A program made the translations under genes and the position numbers. Under the pieces are notes generated by a model. That model saw only the letters and a list, made by a program, of their open reading frames with translations, searched no databases and was not told where the DNA came from. From UBA57 sp963577725 (GTDB lineage: Archaea; Thermoproteota; Nitrososphaeria; Nitrososphaerales; UBA57), in assembly GCA_047517285.1 (NCBI GenBank), contig JAKZTE010000003.1, positions 1-64,000 of the forward strand: a stretch of 64,000 nt of DNA, given 5' to 3'. Shown in pieces: positions 1 to 9,976 of the stretch. The stretch's first letter is position 1. Every line of letters begins with the position of its first letter.

Positions 1-105
1 CTTCTACAGCAGTCTCTTCTACAGCAGTCTCTTCTACAGCAGTCTCTTCTACAGCAGTCTCTTCTACAGCAGTCTCTTCTACAGCAGTCTCTTCTACAGC
101 AGTCT
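1..105. repeat. Perfect 15-bp tandem repeat, at least seven copies, inside eS1
   Basis: The unit cttctacagcagtct is repeated seven times without a mismatch from position 1 to 105 and may continue to the left of the window. On the minus strand it encodes (ETAVE)n in the reading frame of eS1, so copy-number change keeps the frame. Perfect identity points to recent expansion by slippage. Confidence 0.97.
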
Positions 106-745
106 CGTGGATAGGCTCTGCAATAGCAGGTTGAAAGTCATCTGGAAGTTTAGTTAATTTAGTTTTCCTAATAGCAACTTTATTCAGATACTTAATTTTT
201 TTAGTAGCATTGAATAGTTCAGAAGCGATTTTTTCTTCAACTATTGCTTGACATAATTCAGAATAAGTCATAGATTTAGCTTTTTCAAGAAATAGATCAT
301 GTGCTAACATTCGTATATCGTGTTTTTTAGACGAATTAAGTTTACCTTGTGAAAATGCAATAAAGTATATTCTTAATGAATAATTGTCTTTAGTAGTATA
401 ATCGTGGATTAAACTTACTATTGAAGATCCACGTCTAACTAAACTCCTAATATATTCACGGGAATATTCATGCCCTTTGAGAATAGTAGAAGCGCTATTA
501 GTACTTACATTAATTATTTGAAATTTCAGAATTATTTGATATTGTTGAGGGTCTTTTTTATATATATCAAACATGCTGGTCTCAACCTTTCTACTAAGAG
601 CGTTTTTATCAGAAGTTATAGGAATATATGCAATAGGTTTACTTTCAAATTCAACCGGAGAAATTACAGTAACCCAGCGTTTTTCTTTCCATTTATCTTT
701 AACTTTACCTCTTCCTCGACTTCTTGTTTTCGTCATCTTCGCCAT
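1..745 (-). CDS. rps3ae: Small-subunit ribosomal protein eS1 (S3Ae), C-terminus off the window
   Basis: Translating the minus strand from an ATG at 745 gives a basic N-terminus (MAKMTKTRSRGRGKVKDKWK) followed by eS1-like sequence (KRWVTVISP, FIAYIPITSD-like, LVRRGSSIV). No stop occurs before position 1, so the gene is partial. It begins 13 bp after the uS7 stop and is probably the last gene of the RNA polymerase/ribosomal operon read so far. eS1 binds the small subunit near the mRNA exit channel. After about residue 213 the eS1 core gives way to an acidic tail made of repeated ETAVE pentapeptides, encoded by a perfect 15-bp tandem repeat reaching the window edge. An in-frame ATG three codons downstream is a possible alternative start. 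Recognition of the core is good; the tail length is unknown. Confidence 0.88.
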   Translation of the reverse strand, partial: MAKMTKTRSRGRGKVKDKWKEKRWVTVISPVEFESKPIAYIPITSDKNALSRKVETSMFDIYKKDPQQYQIILKFQIINVSTNSASTILKGHEYSREYIRSLVRRGSSIVSLIHDYTTKDNYSLRIYFIAFSQGKLNSSKKHDIRMLAHDLFLEKAKSMTYSELCQAIVEEKIASELFNATKKIKYLNKVAIRKTKLTKLPDDFQPAIAEPIHETAVEETAVEETAVEETAVEETAVEETAVEETAVE

Positions 746-757
746 CTGATCCACCAT

Positions 758-1348
758 TTACCTTGCAGACATTGCCATTCTTTCTTGTTCAAATTTCTTT
801 TTAATTGAAAAGCAATTAGAGTCATTACGAGCAGCCATAATAATTTCATTAGCCAATATTTCTTCAGCGCTTTTTTTAGTTGAAAATGATGTTTCACGAA
901 CTGCCAATGAGATGAATCTTAATGCAAGATCAACTCGGCGTTGTGGAGATATATCAACAGAAACATGATACCTAACGCCACCGTATGCAATAGTGGTAGT
1001 GTCTTCATTAGGAGATGTATTTTCAATTGCTCGAACAAGTTGGTCAATGGGGTTAGAACCAGTTTGTAAATGAATTATCTCAAAAGCAGTTTTTACTATT
1101 TTAATTGATTTATATTTTTTACCTGCCATTCTTCCTGAGTTTTTGGCTTTCTTTTTACCAAAATGCATTAGATTGTTACATAATCTTTCAACAATATTAA
1201 CACGAGACTTTGCAAATCGTTTATGTTCATGCCTTCCAAAAGAAGTAGGTATTAGAGTTGGTGCAAGACATACAACTTCTTTAAGACCAGGATCTTTAAT
1301 CTCCACGCCAGAGAAGTTCCATTTTCTAAATAATAAAAGTTCGCTCAA
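758..1348 (-). CDS. rps7: Small-subunit ribosomal protein uS7
   Basis: The 196-residue product has the uS7 core: an RVNIVERLCNNLM helix, the GRMAGKK basic segment, the NPIDQLVRAIENTSPNEDT region and the YGGVRYHVSVDISPQRRVDLALRF beta-arm and helix. Length fits archaeal/eukaryotic S7 (about 190-215), longer than bacterial S7. uS7 nucleates assembly of the 30S head and contacts E-site tRNA. The gene lies 5 bp downstream of uS12 and directly before eS1, all on the same strand, so it is an operon gene. The start is the ATG giving MSELLLFRKWNF; no oddity was seen. Confidence 0.97.
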   Translation of the reverse strand: MSELLLFRKWNFSGVEIKDPGLKEVVCLAPTLIPTSFGRHEHKRFAKSRVNIVERLCNNLMHFGKKKAKNSGRMAGKKYKSIKIVKTAFEIIHLQTGSNPIDQLVRAIENTSPNEDTTTIAYGGVRYHVSVDISPQRRVDLALRFISLAVRETSFSTKKSAEEILANEIIMAARNDSNCFSIKKKFEQERMAMSAR

Positions 1349-1353
1349 ATAAT

Positions 1354-1794
1354 CTACCTTCTTGGTTTTTCTTTTCTACCATAAACAAGTTCATTCAAAG
1401 AAACGTCATTAACTTTATAGACTTGCCAGCGAACACCAGGTAAGTCTCCCATAGCACCGCCAGTTGAACCGCCTATTCCTTCAACATTAACTTCGTCGTG
1501 TTCATCGACAAAATTTAATGCGCCATCTCCTGGAAGAAAAGCAGTAATTTGTTTACCATTTTTAATAAGCTGAATTCTTACACATTTTCGGATGGCAGAG
1601 TTAGGTTGTTTGGATTCAATACCAACTTTTTCTAAAACAATACCACGAGCTTGTGGAGCGCCGGATAATGGATCTGATTTTTTATCTAATTTTAAGACAC
1701 GTCTTTTATAATGGCCGTCAGACCATCTCATGTATTTACGTTTGTTATGTTGTTTTCTAGCAGCAAATTCTCCAACAGGTGATTTATTTCCCAT
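1354..1794 (-). CDS. rps12: Small-subunit ribosomal protein uS12
   Basis: The 146-residue protein carries the decoding-centre loop signature KQPNSAIRKCVRIQLIKNGK (about residues 62-81) and the LPGVRWQVYKV segment near the C-terminus, both diagnostic for uS12. It helps monitor codon-anticodon pairing in the A site. Archaeal-type N-terminus (GEFAARKQHNKRKYMRW). It lies between the nusA-like gene and uS7 in the order typical of archaeal RNA polymerase operons. About 75 bp separate it from the nusA-like gene, a longer gap than elsewhere in this operon, with no obvious extra gene. Confidence 0.97.
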   Translation of the reverse strand: MGNKSPVGEFAARKQHNKRKYMRWSDGHYKRRVLKLDKKSDPLSGAPQARGIVLEKVGIESKQPNSAIRKCVRIQLIKNGKQITAFLPGDGALNFVDEHDEVNVEGIGGSTGGAMGDLPGVRWQVYKVNDVSLNELVYGRKEKPRR

Positions 1795-1870
1795 AATCAG
1801 TACATCCGTATATTATTGTTCATTGGCATATTTTCTAATTAATGTATGATGTAATTATTAAACATAGCCT

Positions 1871-2326
1871 TCATTCATGGGTAATTTTTATATTATTGAT
1901 TTCAAAATATCGTTTAGCAATCAATCTAGCCTTTTCTGCATTTCTACCAGCCCGTCCGACAATTGCTCCTGTTTTTGATGAATCAACTTTAATAGTGGCA
2001 GTTGTCCGGCCGTTAGGTTTCTCATTAATTTTAACATCGTTCACATATTTTGAATCTAATGCGTTTAAAATTAATTGTTTAGGATCGTCAGAATATTCAA
2101 CTAATTCAATGGTTTTTCCAATTGATTTTTGAATACTTTTAATTGACTGGCCATTTTTACCTATTGCCAGACCCATCTCACCATTATTAACTAAGAATAT
2201 TACACGACCAACTTTATTATCAATTACACAATCACGAGCCATAGCTCCAGTAACTTTCTGGAATAATGACATTAGGTTAAATGCTTCTGATGTAATCTTT
2301 ATTGTTTCTGGTTTATTTTTTAGCAA
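1871..2326 (-). CDS. nusA: NusA-like KH-domain transcription factor
   Basis: The 151-residue protein contains two KH-type RNA-binding modules: a first with VNNGEMGLAIGKNGQSIKSIQKSIGK (GKNG loop, about residues 50-75) and a second with KTGAIVGRAGRNAEKARLIAKRY (GRAG loop near residues 118-135). This is the compact archaeal NusA-like protein, which lacks the N-terminal polymerase-binding and S1 domains of bacterial NusA. Its place between eL30 and uS12 in the rpo operon is the conserved archaeal location. The role in transcription elongation or termination is inferred from the family and location. Confidence 0.92.
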   Translation of the reverse strand: MLKNKPETIKITSEAFNLMSLFQKVTGAMARDCVIDNKVGRVIFLVNNGEMGLAIGKNGQSIKSIQKSIGKTIELVEYSDDPKQLILNALDSKYVNDVKINEKPNGRTTATIKVDSSKTGAIVGRAGRNAEKARLIAKRYFEINNIKITHE

Positions 2327-2383
2327 TTATTATTTCACATTTGATAATAATGATATTTTAATGTTATCTATTAACAAAATATT

Positions 2384-2692
2384 TTATAATTTACTTAAGA
2401 TTAAATTTAAATCTGACTCGTCAGCTTCAAGAATTGAAAAGACTGAAATTCTATAACTTAAACCAAGTGTTTTACCTAATCCGATTGAGTTTTGCTCAGT
2501 AGTAATGAGTGTAATTGAATTTTGTTTACATTTTTCTTCAATTAAATTAAAATTTTCAGTGGAAATTGTTGATGAACAAATGATTAATTTTGAATTATCT
2601 AATGATGAAATACTTTCTTTAAGTCCATATACTACTTTACCATTTTTACGAATATTTTTTAATGTTTTTTCAAATGGTTTTAAACTTGTCAT
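2384..2692 (-). CDS. rpl30e: Large-subunit ribosomal protein eL30
   Basis: The 102-residue protein belongs to the eL30/eL8/L7Ae fold family. Visible features are an N-terminal KPFEKTLKNIRKNGKVVYGLKESI segment, a KLIICSSTIS strand and the NSIGLGKTLGLSYRISVFSILEADESDL C-terminal half. It lies 5 bp after rpoA and before the nusA-like gene, as in most archaeal rpo operons. In archaea eL30 is a 50S component and may bind kink-turn RNA. Length is normal. Confidence 0.93.
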   Translation of the reverse strand: MTSLKPFEKTLKNIRKNGKVVYGLKESISSLDNSKLIICSSTISTENFNLIEEKCKQNSITLITTEQNSIGLGKTLGLSYRISVFSILEADESDLNLILSKL

Positions 2693-2697
2693 ACAAA

Positions 2698-5600
2698 CTA
2701 CCTTTTCATATATAATTCAATCATTCCAGTACCAACTGGAACAGGTAATCCAACAATTACATTTTCAGTAACTCCTCTTAGTTCTTCAATTTCACCTGTA
2801 ACTGAGGCTTTAGCAATAGTAGGAACCGTAATTTCAAATGCGGCACGTGCTAGAACACTTTCTTTAGTACCAGCAATTCCATGTCTGCCAATAGATTTCA
2901 ATACACCGGTAGATGACATTAAATCAGATACAAGAACTATATGTCTAATATCAACTTCAAGTCCTTGTTCGTCAAGAGTATGTGTGATTTCATTAATCAG
3001 TGTTGATCTTGCAGCCTCTATTCCAATAATCGCTGCAATTTCCCAGATGTTATTTGTAGTTGTACGAGCTGTATCAACTCCAGGAATTTTAAAGACTTTA
3101 CCAAGATTAGAACCTGATGTTTGGATAATCCATTCAGAATCTTTCTTTACAATAGTAATATTCTTAATATCTTTAATTCCAGCAATGCGAAGAGTAAGTA
3201 ATTTATTTCGCAATGCGAATAAGGTTGATGCGTCAGTATCTTCTACAATAACCATAACAGATGTACTTTTATGGTCTACTTTGACGTCGCGTTTACCGCC
3301 AACTCCAACGATTTCTCCAAGTTTATCTAATGTAATACCAAAATCGTCCAGAGTATCAGATTCAAATTTAAGTTTTATACCTTCAATATAATCAACTTCA
3401 GTTTGTGAAACTAAATCCATTACAGTTGTATAGAGAATCTTTTTACCAATTTCTCGTGCTTTGTCGGAGGTTTTGCGATGGGTTGATTTAAGATAAATAT
3501 CCATAGAAGGCTTAGAAGGAACTTTTCGGGCGTCAACCAATTCAATCAATCGTGGTAAACCAAGAGTTACATCTTTTTCTTGAACTCCTGCAAAGTGGAA
3601 TGTTCTAAGAGTCATCTGAGTGCCAGGTTCGCCAATTGATTGAGCGGCAACTATTCCACTAGCTTCTCCAGGTTCTACCAAGGCTTTATTAGTTAATTCT
3701 AATGTTTTCTTTAAGATATTTTTCATACCGGATTCGGTGATAGGATTGTTAGAAAATGAATTTGTCAAGTCGTCAATAACTTTTTCGTTGAATTTAGATT
3801 TATAAGGTTTAATAATAGAATCAATTTTTTTAGAGTCAGATTGGGATTTGGAAGTATTATTAATCATAGAGATGTCAACTTGCCTACTAATATTAACACC
3901 GTCGCCATGATCACTTTTTGCAGGATCTATTCCATCTTCGCCATATAGGAATTGAATAATATTTCCATGAGGGTCACGAACAGTTCGATCGTATTCAACG
4001 CGAATATGTTCTAATGCATTAATCAATCGACGTTGCATGTAACCACTTTGTTGAGTTCTTACAGCAGTATCTACTAACCCTTCACGGCCCCCCATAGCAT
4101 GGAAAAAGAATTCTGTAGGAGTGAGTCCTGTACGATAATTTGATTTTACAAATCCTTTAGCATCAGGAGACATATCTCCTTTCTTGAAATGGGTTAAAGC
4201 GCGTTGATTAAAACCGTTCTGAATACGTTTTCCTCTTACTGACTGTTGTCCTAATGCGGCAGTCATCTGTCCAAGATTTAGACTAGAACCTCTAGCTCCA
4301 GTTCGGGCCATAATTACTCCAGAATTGTCGTCAAACAATGCAGTGTCAGAAACCCTTCCAGCTTTATCTCTTGCTTTCGATAATTCATGAACAATATGAG
4401 CTTCTAATGCCTCGGCGTCAGACATACCTCTAGCACTAACTAATTCACCATTAGCAGATTTAGTAATTAATGCATCAACATTAACATAAGAATCACTAAT
4501 ACTTTTAAAGACCTTTTTCTCTGCAGGTTTATCAAGAGTTAGTTCTTTATAACTTAAAGAGAAACCCCGATTACTAATGTATGATCTAAGAACTGTTAAT
4601 ACAGAATTAAGAAACTTACGTGCCTCTTCAGAACCATAATCTTTACTAAGTCTATGGAGAATAGAATCAGGTTCTTCAGAACCAATTGCAGCTCTGTCAA
4701 TAAGACCAGTAATGAGTTGTCCGTCTTTTATTAGAACGTCATTTGTGAGACCTTTTGCTCGCCCCCATTTAGAAGAGAATTTATAATTAAAATCTTTAGG
4801 TAAAAATAAGGAAAATAATTGTTTGCCATTATATAATGAAGGATTAGATTTGACAGGTTTAGGTAATGGACCAATATAACCGCCAGTTAATGCAAGGTCT
4901 GAGAATTCGTCGGCTTCAAGAAGAGTATCATCATGTGTTAATAGATATCCAGCAGAAATATAATCACGAGTTCCTCCAATTATAGGACCGCCATATCGTG
5001 GTGAAATTATTTGATCATGGACCATCATGAGACTTAATGCTTCTGCACGAGATTCTGCGCTTTGAGGAATGTGCAAATTCATTTCGTCGCCGTCAAAATC
5101 AGCATTATAAGGAGGGCAAACTGCAGGATGTAACCTAAATGTACGATATGGAAGGACGCGAATTGAATGTCCCATAACAGACATGCGGTGCAATGATGGT
5201 TGTCGATTAAATATTACGATATCTCCATCAATCAAATGACGTTCAATAACAAATCCGTCCTCTAAACTATCAACTAATGCTTGTTTATCTTCAACATAAT
5301 CCAATCTAATTTTTACGCCATCTGGTCGAATGACATAATTTGCACCGGGATGCTTATCGGAACCGTTTAGAACTAATTCATTAAGGAATTTAGCATTAAG
5401 TTTTGAATATTTCTCAGGAATTGAAAGTCTTTTTGCAACTGCTTCAGGAACACCAACTTCAGATATATCCAAAGAAGGATCAGGTGAGATAACAGTTCTG
5501 GCGGAAAAATCAACACGTTTACCAGACAGACTACCTCGGAATCGACCTTCTTTTCCTTTTAATCGTTGACTAATTGTTTTTAATGGTCTACCAGAACGGT

Positions 5601-6477
5601 GATGAGATTGAGGAATTCCTGAAACTTCATTATCAAAGAAAGTAGTAACATGATATTGCAATAAATCAACTAAATCTTGTACGATAAGAGGAGGAGTTCC
5701 TGATTCTTTACTTTCACGCACACGTTGATTAACACGAAGAATATCAACAACCTTATGAGTTAAATCGTCCTCGGAACGAATTCCTGTTTCTAAAGTTATA
5801 GAAGGTCTAACAACAACAGGAGGAACGCCCAATACTTGTAAAACAAACCATTCAGGTCTGACTGATTTAGGATTGTAATTGATTAGGCTCATATCATCGT
5901 CGGTTATACGTTCTAGTCTTTCACGAATAGCATTAGGAAGAAGACGAGTGGCACCGCCAGATTCAGTAATTTCATGAAATATTGTAGGTTTTAAAAATTC
6001 AACTTTATACTGTTCAGTACCACAGTGTGGACATAGCATAACCTTCTTAGTTTTCATGAATAATTGTTTAGCAATTTTATCACGAACTTTAGGATTGAAT
6101 TTAGATTCTTCTTCAATTTTTGCTTTGAAGTGTTCAGCTTCTTCAGTTAACATTTTAAATCGTCCACAAACACGACAGAATGAGTGTAGTAGTTTGTTTA
6201 CTTCTTCGGCAAATGCAATGTGTAAAACAGGTTCTGCAAGTTCAATGTGTCCAAAATGGCCAGGGCATCTTAAAGCAGTATTACCGCAAGTTGCGCATTT
6301 TTGTCCAGGTTCAAGTGTACCCAATCGATTATCCATTAAACCGCCTTGAACAGGCATGCCATCTTCGTCATAAGTTTCTGGAGCAGTAATTTCTGTAACT
6401 GAGTATTTTCTCACTTCACTAGGAGACAATATTGAGAAACGTATTCCGCCAATTTTTTTAAGATTTTCAGGGGACAT
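2698..6477 (-). CDS. rpoA: DNA-directed RNA polymerase subunit A, unsplit
   Basis: The 1259-residue polypeptide joins what most archaea encode as A' and A''. The N-terminal clamp has zinc ligands C61/C64/C71/H74 and C101/C104 with C149/C152. The catalytic NADFDGDEMN motif is at residues 458-467 with Asp 460, 462 and 464 chelating the active-site magnesium. The bridge-helix and trigger-loop region (GEASGIVAAQSIGEPGTQMT) begins the A''-equivalent part. An uninterrupted rpoA is characteristic of Thaumarchaeota and related lineages and is the best lineage marker in the window. The gene starts 4 bp after the rpoB stop and precedes eL30. No frameshift or intein is apparent. Confidence 0.99.
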   Translation of the reverse strand: MSPENLKKIGGIRFSILSPSEVRKYSVTEITAPETYDEDGMPVQGGLMDNRLGTLEPGQKCATCGNTALRCPGHFGHIELAEPVLHIAFAEEVNKLLHSFCRVCGRFKMLTEEAEHFKAKIEEESKFNPKVRDKIAKQLFMKTKKVMLCPHCGTEQYKVEFLKPTIFHEITESGGATRLLPNAIRERLERITDDDMSLINYNPKSVRPEWFVLQVLGVPPVVVRPSITLETGIRSEDDLTHKVVDILRVNQRVRESKESGTPPLIVQDLVDLLQYHVTTFFDNEVSGIPQSHHRSGRPLKTISQRLKGKEGRFRGSLSGKRVDFSARTVISPDPSLDISEVGVPEAVAKRLSIPEKYSKLNAKFLNELVLNGSDKHPGANYVIRPDGVKIRLDYVEDKQALVDSLEDGFVIERHLIDGDIVIFNRQPSLHRMSVMGHSIRVLPYRTFRLHPAVCPPYNADFDGDEMNLHIPQSAESRAEALSLMMVHDQIISPRYGGPIIGGTRDYISAGYLLTHDDTLLEADEFSDLALTGGYIGPLPKPVKSNPSLYNGKQLFSLFLPKDFNYKFSSKWGRAKGLTNDVLIKDGQLITGLIDRAAIGSEEPDSILHRLSKDYGSEEARKFLNSVLTVLRSYISNRGFSLSYKELTLDKPAEKKVFKSISDSYVNVDALITKSANGELVSARGMSDAEALEAHIVHELSKARDKAGRVSDTALFDDNSGVIMARTGARGSSLNLGQMTAALGQQSVRGKRIQNGFNQRALTHFKKGDMSPDAKGFVKSNYRTGLTPTEFFFHAMGGREGLVDTAVRTQQSGYMQRRLINALEHIRVEYDRTVRDPHGNIIQFLYGEDGIDPAKSDHGDGVNISRQVDISMINNTSKSQSDSKKIDSIIKPYKSKFNEKVIDDLTNSFSNNPITESGMKNILKKTLELTNKALVEPGEASGIVAAQSIGEPGTQMTLRTFHFAGVQEKDVTLGLPRLIELVDARKVPSKPSMDIYLKSTHRKTSDKAREIGKKILYTTVMDLVSQTEVDYIEGIKLKFESDTLDDFGITLDKLGEIVGVGGKRDVKVDHKSTSVMVIVEDTDASTLFALRNKLLTLRIAGIKDIKNITIVKKDSEWIIQTSGSNLGKVFKIPGVDTARTTTNNIWEIAAIIGIEAARSTLINEITHTLDEQGLEVDIRHIVLVSDLMSSTGVLKSIGRHGIAGTKESVLARAAFEITVPTIAKASVTGEIEELRGVTENVIVGLPVPVGTGMIELYMKR

Positions 6478-6481
6478 ATTA

Positions 6482-9400
6482 TTACACTTGATCCTCTAGG
6501 AGTAATCTTGGGGCAATGTTAAGACTCATCATCTCTTGTAACAATAATTTAAAAGCATAAGCAATAGTAACAGTAGAGATTTGTGCGTCCTCTCCATCAA
6601 TTTTACATATATATTTTCTTTGTTGTCCATCATAATATGCAAGTAAACCACAATGATCGCAAACATTAACATTAGTTTTATCTGATTCGTCTAATAATCT
6701 GTCTTTAAGAACCATAGAAGCGCCATATGCAATAAGACAGTCTCTTTCCATTTCACCGAATCTTAGACCGCCTCCACGAGCTCGCCCTTCAGTAGGTTGT
6801 TTAGTAAGCATTTGTACTTGACCACGTGCACGAGCGTGCATTTTATCAGCAACCATGTGATGAAGTTTTTGATAGTAAACTACTCCAATAAAAATTTCCA
6901 CTTTGAGTTTCTTACCGGTTTTTCCATCATACATAGTTTCAGAACCACTAGATTCGAAACCGTATTCTTTTAATTTATTTCCCAGATCTTCGGCATTTTC
7001 TCCTGCAAAAGTTGAACCATCGACAGAAGTACCGCGAAATGAAGCAGCTTTTCCGCCAATAGATTCGATAAACTGTCCAACGGTCATTCTAGATGGAAAT
7101 GCATGTGGATTAATAATAATGTCAGGAACAACTCCAGATTCAGTATATGGCATATCTTCTTGATTAACTAATAAACCAACAATTCCTTTTTGTCCATGTC
7201 GTGAAGCAAATTTATCACCAATCTCAGGAATACGCATGTCTCTAACACGAATTTTATATAATTTTTCTCCGTCTTCGTTTTGGGTCATAAATACTGAATC
7301 AACAACACCAAATTCAGAAGGACGTACTGCAATAGAAGTATCGCGTCGATATGGTCCTTGCATATCAAATGCTTTGTATTCTTCCATAAATCGGGGTGGA
7401 CTAGTTCTTCCGATAATAACGTCGCCTCCAGAGACTACCGATTCATGCATGATTATTCCATCACTTTCAAGTAATCTATAGTATTTTTCACCTCGATAAC
7501 CACGAGTATTTTCATCAGAATTAGGAATCTCAAAATTATCTTTCATACCGCCCAGATATTGTTTAGCTTCTGCATCATATAGACGATAGAAGAATGAACG
7601 TGCAAGGCCTCGCTGAACAGACGATTTATTCATAACTATAGCGTCTTCAATATTATAACCTTCATATGACATGACAGCAACAACGCAATTTTGTCCAGTA
7701 GGACGTTTATCAATATTCAAGAGAGATGTTGCACGAGTTTTAACTAATTGATTTTGTGGGTATACGAGAAGATGTTCTCGAACAGTTGTATTATAATTAT
7801 AATTAGGTGTTGGAAATCCTAATGATTGTTTAGACATAGCAGATTGATAGGTATTTCTTGGTGACTGGTTGTGTTCTGCATAAGGAATGAGTGATGCAGC
7901 TACGCCCAGAATAGCAGATGAGAATAGTTCTACATGAGTATGTTCATTACTGAATTCAGTAGTACCGTCAATTGCCACTAAAGCATTTTCTTCTTCATTA
8001 GCGTCAAGAAGATCAACTACACCCATTTGTATCAGGTCTTGCCAACTTAACTCGCCATTTTGAGTTCTGGAAACGACATCATGATTGACAAGTGGTTTTC
8101 CGTTAGATACAACTATAAGAGGTCTAAGAACTCTACCAGAACTTAATGAAACATGTATACGAGTAGAAGCGTTTTTATTTGGATATTTTTGTAGATTAAT
8201 ACTTGCATGAGAATGAATTTGTCCTTGTCTCCTCATATTACGAAATGAAGCAACAAGTTGGGTTTCGTCTTTAGTATAACCTATAAGACGTCCATCTACA
8301 AATATTTTACAGAAGCGACTTCGATCTTCCATAGAAATATCTCTAGAAGGTACTATACCAATTTGAGTTAATTTATCAATTATATCATCAAAAGAAGAAG
8401 AGACAGAGATAACAGAAGAAAGAGCAATATTTTTCACCAAACCACAATTTGCGCCTTCTGGTGTTTCGCTTGGACAAATCCTGCCATAATGAGTTGAATG
8501 TAAATCTCGTGCTTCAAAGTTTGGTTGTGTACGGCTTAAAGGTGATTGAATACGACGAAGATGGCTAAGTAATGACAAATAATTAGTGCGATCAAGTAGC
8601 TGAGTAACGCCGACTTTGCCTCTACCCCAATTACCAGTAGCTACTGCGTTAGCGAGTTTATCAGTAATAATACCAGGGCGGATAGATGCACCAACGATAT
8701 TTGAGCCTTTTCTATGAGAAGTACGCTCTAATTGATATTTCATATCGCGAACCAAATTACGAAAAGCGGTTCTAAATAGATCTGCAATCATTGGACCTGC
8801 AAATTTAACAATTTTATTTCCATAATGGTCCTTGTCGTCTTGATCAATCCAGTTCATACGAAGTTCTAGAAGTTTACAAACAGCTTCTCCAATAAATATA
8901 GCCTTATCATATCGATTTTCTAGGTTTTTACCCAAGTGTGGTAAAAGACCCCAATCAAGAATAGATTCGGCTTTTCTGATACGGAATTCATCAAGCATGC
9001 CATGAGCAACACGATTACCAATATACATAAGAGCTTTATGACTACAATCTCCTATTTTTCCACAGACTTCGTTATGGCCGCAATTTTCGAAATCAGGGTT
9101 TTCTTTATCAAAGTCTTCTTGAGTCTGGTCTTTTGCTTTTTCTACTATTTTAAGTCCGCAGACTTTACAAATATTACAATTATTATCTCTATCAAGAACT
9201 GCTTTTTCAAAAGTAATTTCTAGAAGGTTATGAACTTGATTTTGGTTTGAAATTAAAGATGCAATCTCTCTATCATTTTCAATTCCAAGAGCACGAATCA
9301 ATGTTACTATGGGCAAGTCTACTGGAGAACTTGGAAGTTTAACCATGATTGCGCCATCGCTCTTTAGAGTCAATTCAAGTTTCGCACGATAGCCAACAAT

Positions 9401-9976
9401 AGATGAATAAATTTTTGAACGATGAACTATATTTCCACCAACTTTATCTTTTTCAACAATAATTTTGTTTGGAGAAAGGTCTTCTAGTCCAACAATAATA
9501 CGTTCTGAGCCATTTATGATAAAATAGCCTCCAGGATCCAATGGATCTTCGCCTTTTTCAATCATTTGTTTTTCAGCCATTTTACTTGTTTCGCACTTGG
9601 CAGATCTAACCATAATAGGAATATCGCCAATATGATGCTTTTGTGTTTCTCTAGCTACACCGTTTTCTTCAACAGTCATTTCAAGATGAATAGGAGCAGA
9701 ATAAGCAAGATCACGTAATCGTGTTTCAAGTGGAAGAATTCTACTTGTTGAACCATCTAATTCAACAGATCGTGGTTCGCCGATAAAGAGTTTACCAAAA
9801 GATACACGGTATGGAGTACCAGTTGTTTCAACGTCAATGCCACCGACCTCATCTACAATATCTTGTATTCCATGATCAAGAAATTCATTATAAGAATTAA
9901 GATGATGGCTAGCTATTCCTTCTTTTTTAATCATGTTTTCAATGATTGCCCAATTTTCATTTGGTATTGAACTCAT
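6482..9976 (-). CDS. rpoB: DNA-directed RNA polymerase subunit B, unsplit
   Basis: The 1164-residue subunit is one continuous chain, not B'/B'' as in many euryarchaea. It shows the active-site and nucleotide-entry regions GEKLYKIRVRDMRIPEIGDK, RHGQKGIVG and the LTKQPTEGRARGGGLRFGEM switch segment, then a C-terminal zinc finger (CDHCG ... C). A second Cys-rich insertion (CNICKVCG ... NCGHNEVCGKIGDC) lies near residues 265-315. Its ATG overlaps the rpoH stop in TAATG, indicating coupled translation. It forms the polymerase catalytic cleft with the A subunit. Confidence 0.99.
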   Translation of the reverse strand: MSSIPNENWAIIENMIKKEGIASHHLNSYNEFLDHGIQDIVDEVGGIDVETTGTPYRVSFGKLFIGEPRSVELDGSTSRILPLETRLRDLAYSAPIHLEMTVEENGVARETQKHHIGDIPIMVRSAKCETSKMAEKQMIEKGEDPLDPGGYFIINGSERIIVGLEDLSPNKIIVEKDKVGGNIVHRSKIYSSIVGYRAKLELTLKSDGAIMVKLPSSPVDLPIVTLIRALGIENDREIASLISNQNQVHNLLEITFEKAVLDRDNNCNICKVCGLKIVEKAKDQTQEDFDKENPDFENCGHNEVCGKIGDCSHKALMYIGNRVAHGMLDEFRIRKAESILDWGLLPHLGKNLENRYDKAIFIGEAVCKLLELRMNWIDQDDKDHYGNKIVKFAGPMIADLFRTAFRNLVRDMKYQLERTSHRKGSNIVGASIRPGIITDKLANAVATGNWGRGKVGVTQLLDRTNYLSLLSHLRRIQSPLSRTQPNFEARDLHSTHYGRICPSETPEGANCGLVKNIALSSVISVSSSFDDIIDKLTQIGIVPSRDISMEDRSRFCKIFVDGRLIGYTKDETQLVASFRNMRRQGQIHSHASINLQKYPNKNASTRIHVSLSSGRVLRPLIVVSNGKPLVNHDVVSRTQNGELSWQDLIQMGVVDLLDANEEENALVAIDGTTEFSNEHTHVELFSSAILGVAASLIPYAEHNQSPRNTYQSAMSKQSLGFPTPNYNYNTTVREHLLVYPQNQLVKTRATSLLNIDKRPTGQNCVVAVMSYEGYNIEDAIVMNKSSVQRGLARSFFYRLYDAEAKQYLGGMKDNFEIPNSDENTRGYRGEKYYRLLESDGIIMHESVVSGGDVIIGRTSPPRFMEEYKAFDMQGPYRRDTSIAVRPSEFGVVDSVFMTQNEDGEKLYKIRVRDMRIPEIGDKFASRHGQKGIVGLLVNQEDMPYTESGVVPDIIINPHAFPSRMTVGQFIESIGGKAASFRGTSVDGSTFAGENAEDLGNKLKEYGFESSGSETMYDGKTGKKLKVEIFIGVVYYQKLHHMVADKMHARARGQVQMLTKQPTEGRARGGGLRFGEMERDCLIAYGASMVLKDRLLDESDKTNVNVCDHCGLLAYYDGQQRKYICKIDGEDAQISTVTIAYAFKLLLQEMMSLNIAPRLLLEDQV

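Noticed and set aside
1..105. Possible CRISPR array
   Set aside because: The 15-bp units are adjacent with no spacers and lie in frame in a ribosomal protein gene.
758..9976. Numerous plus-strand ORFs opposite the rpo and ribosomal genes
   Set aside because: They are antisense shadows with no recognisable domains, lying over well-supported minus-strand genes.
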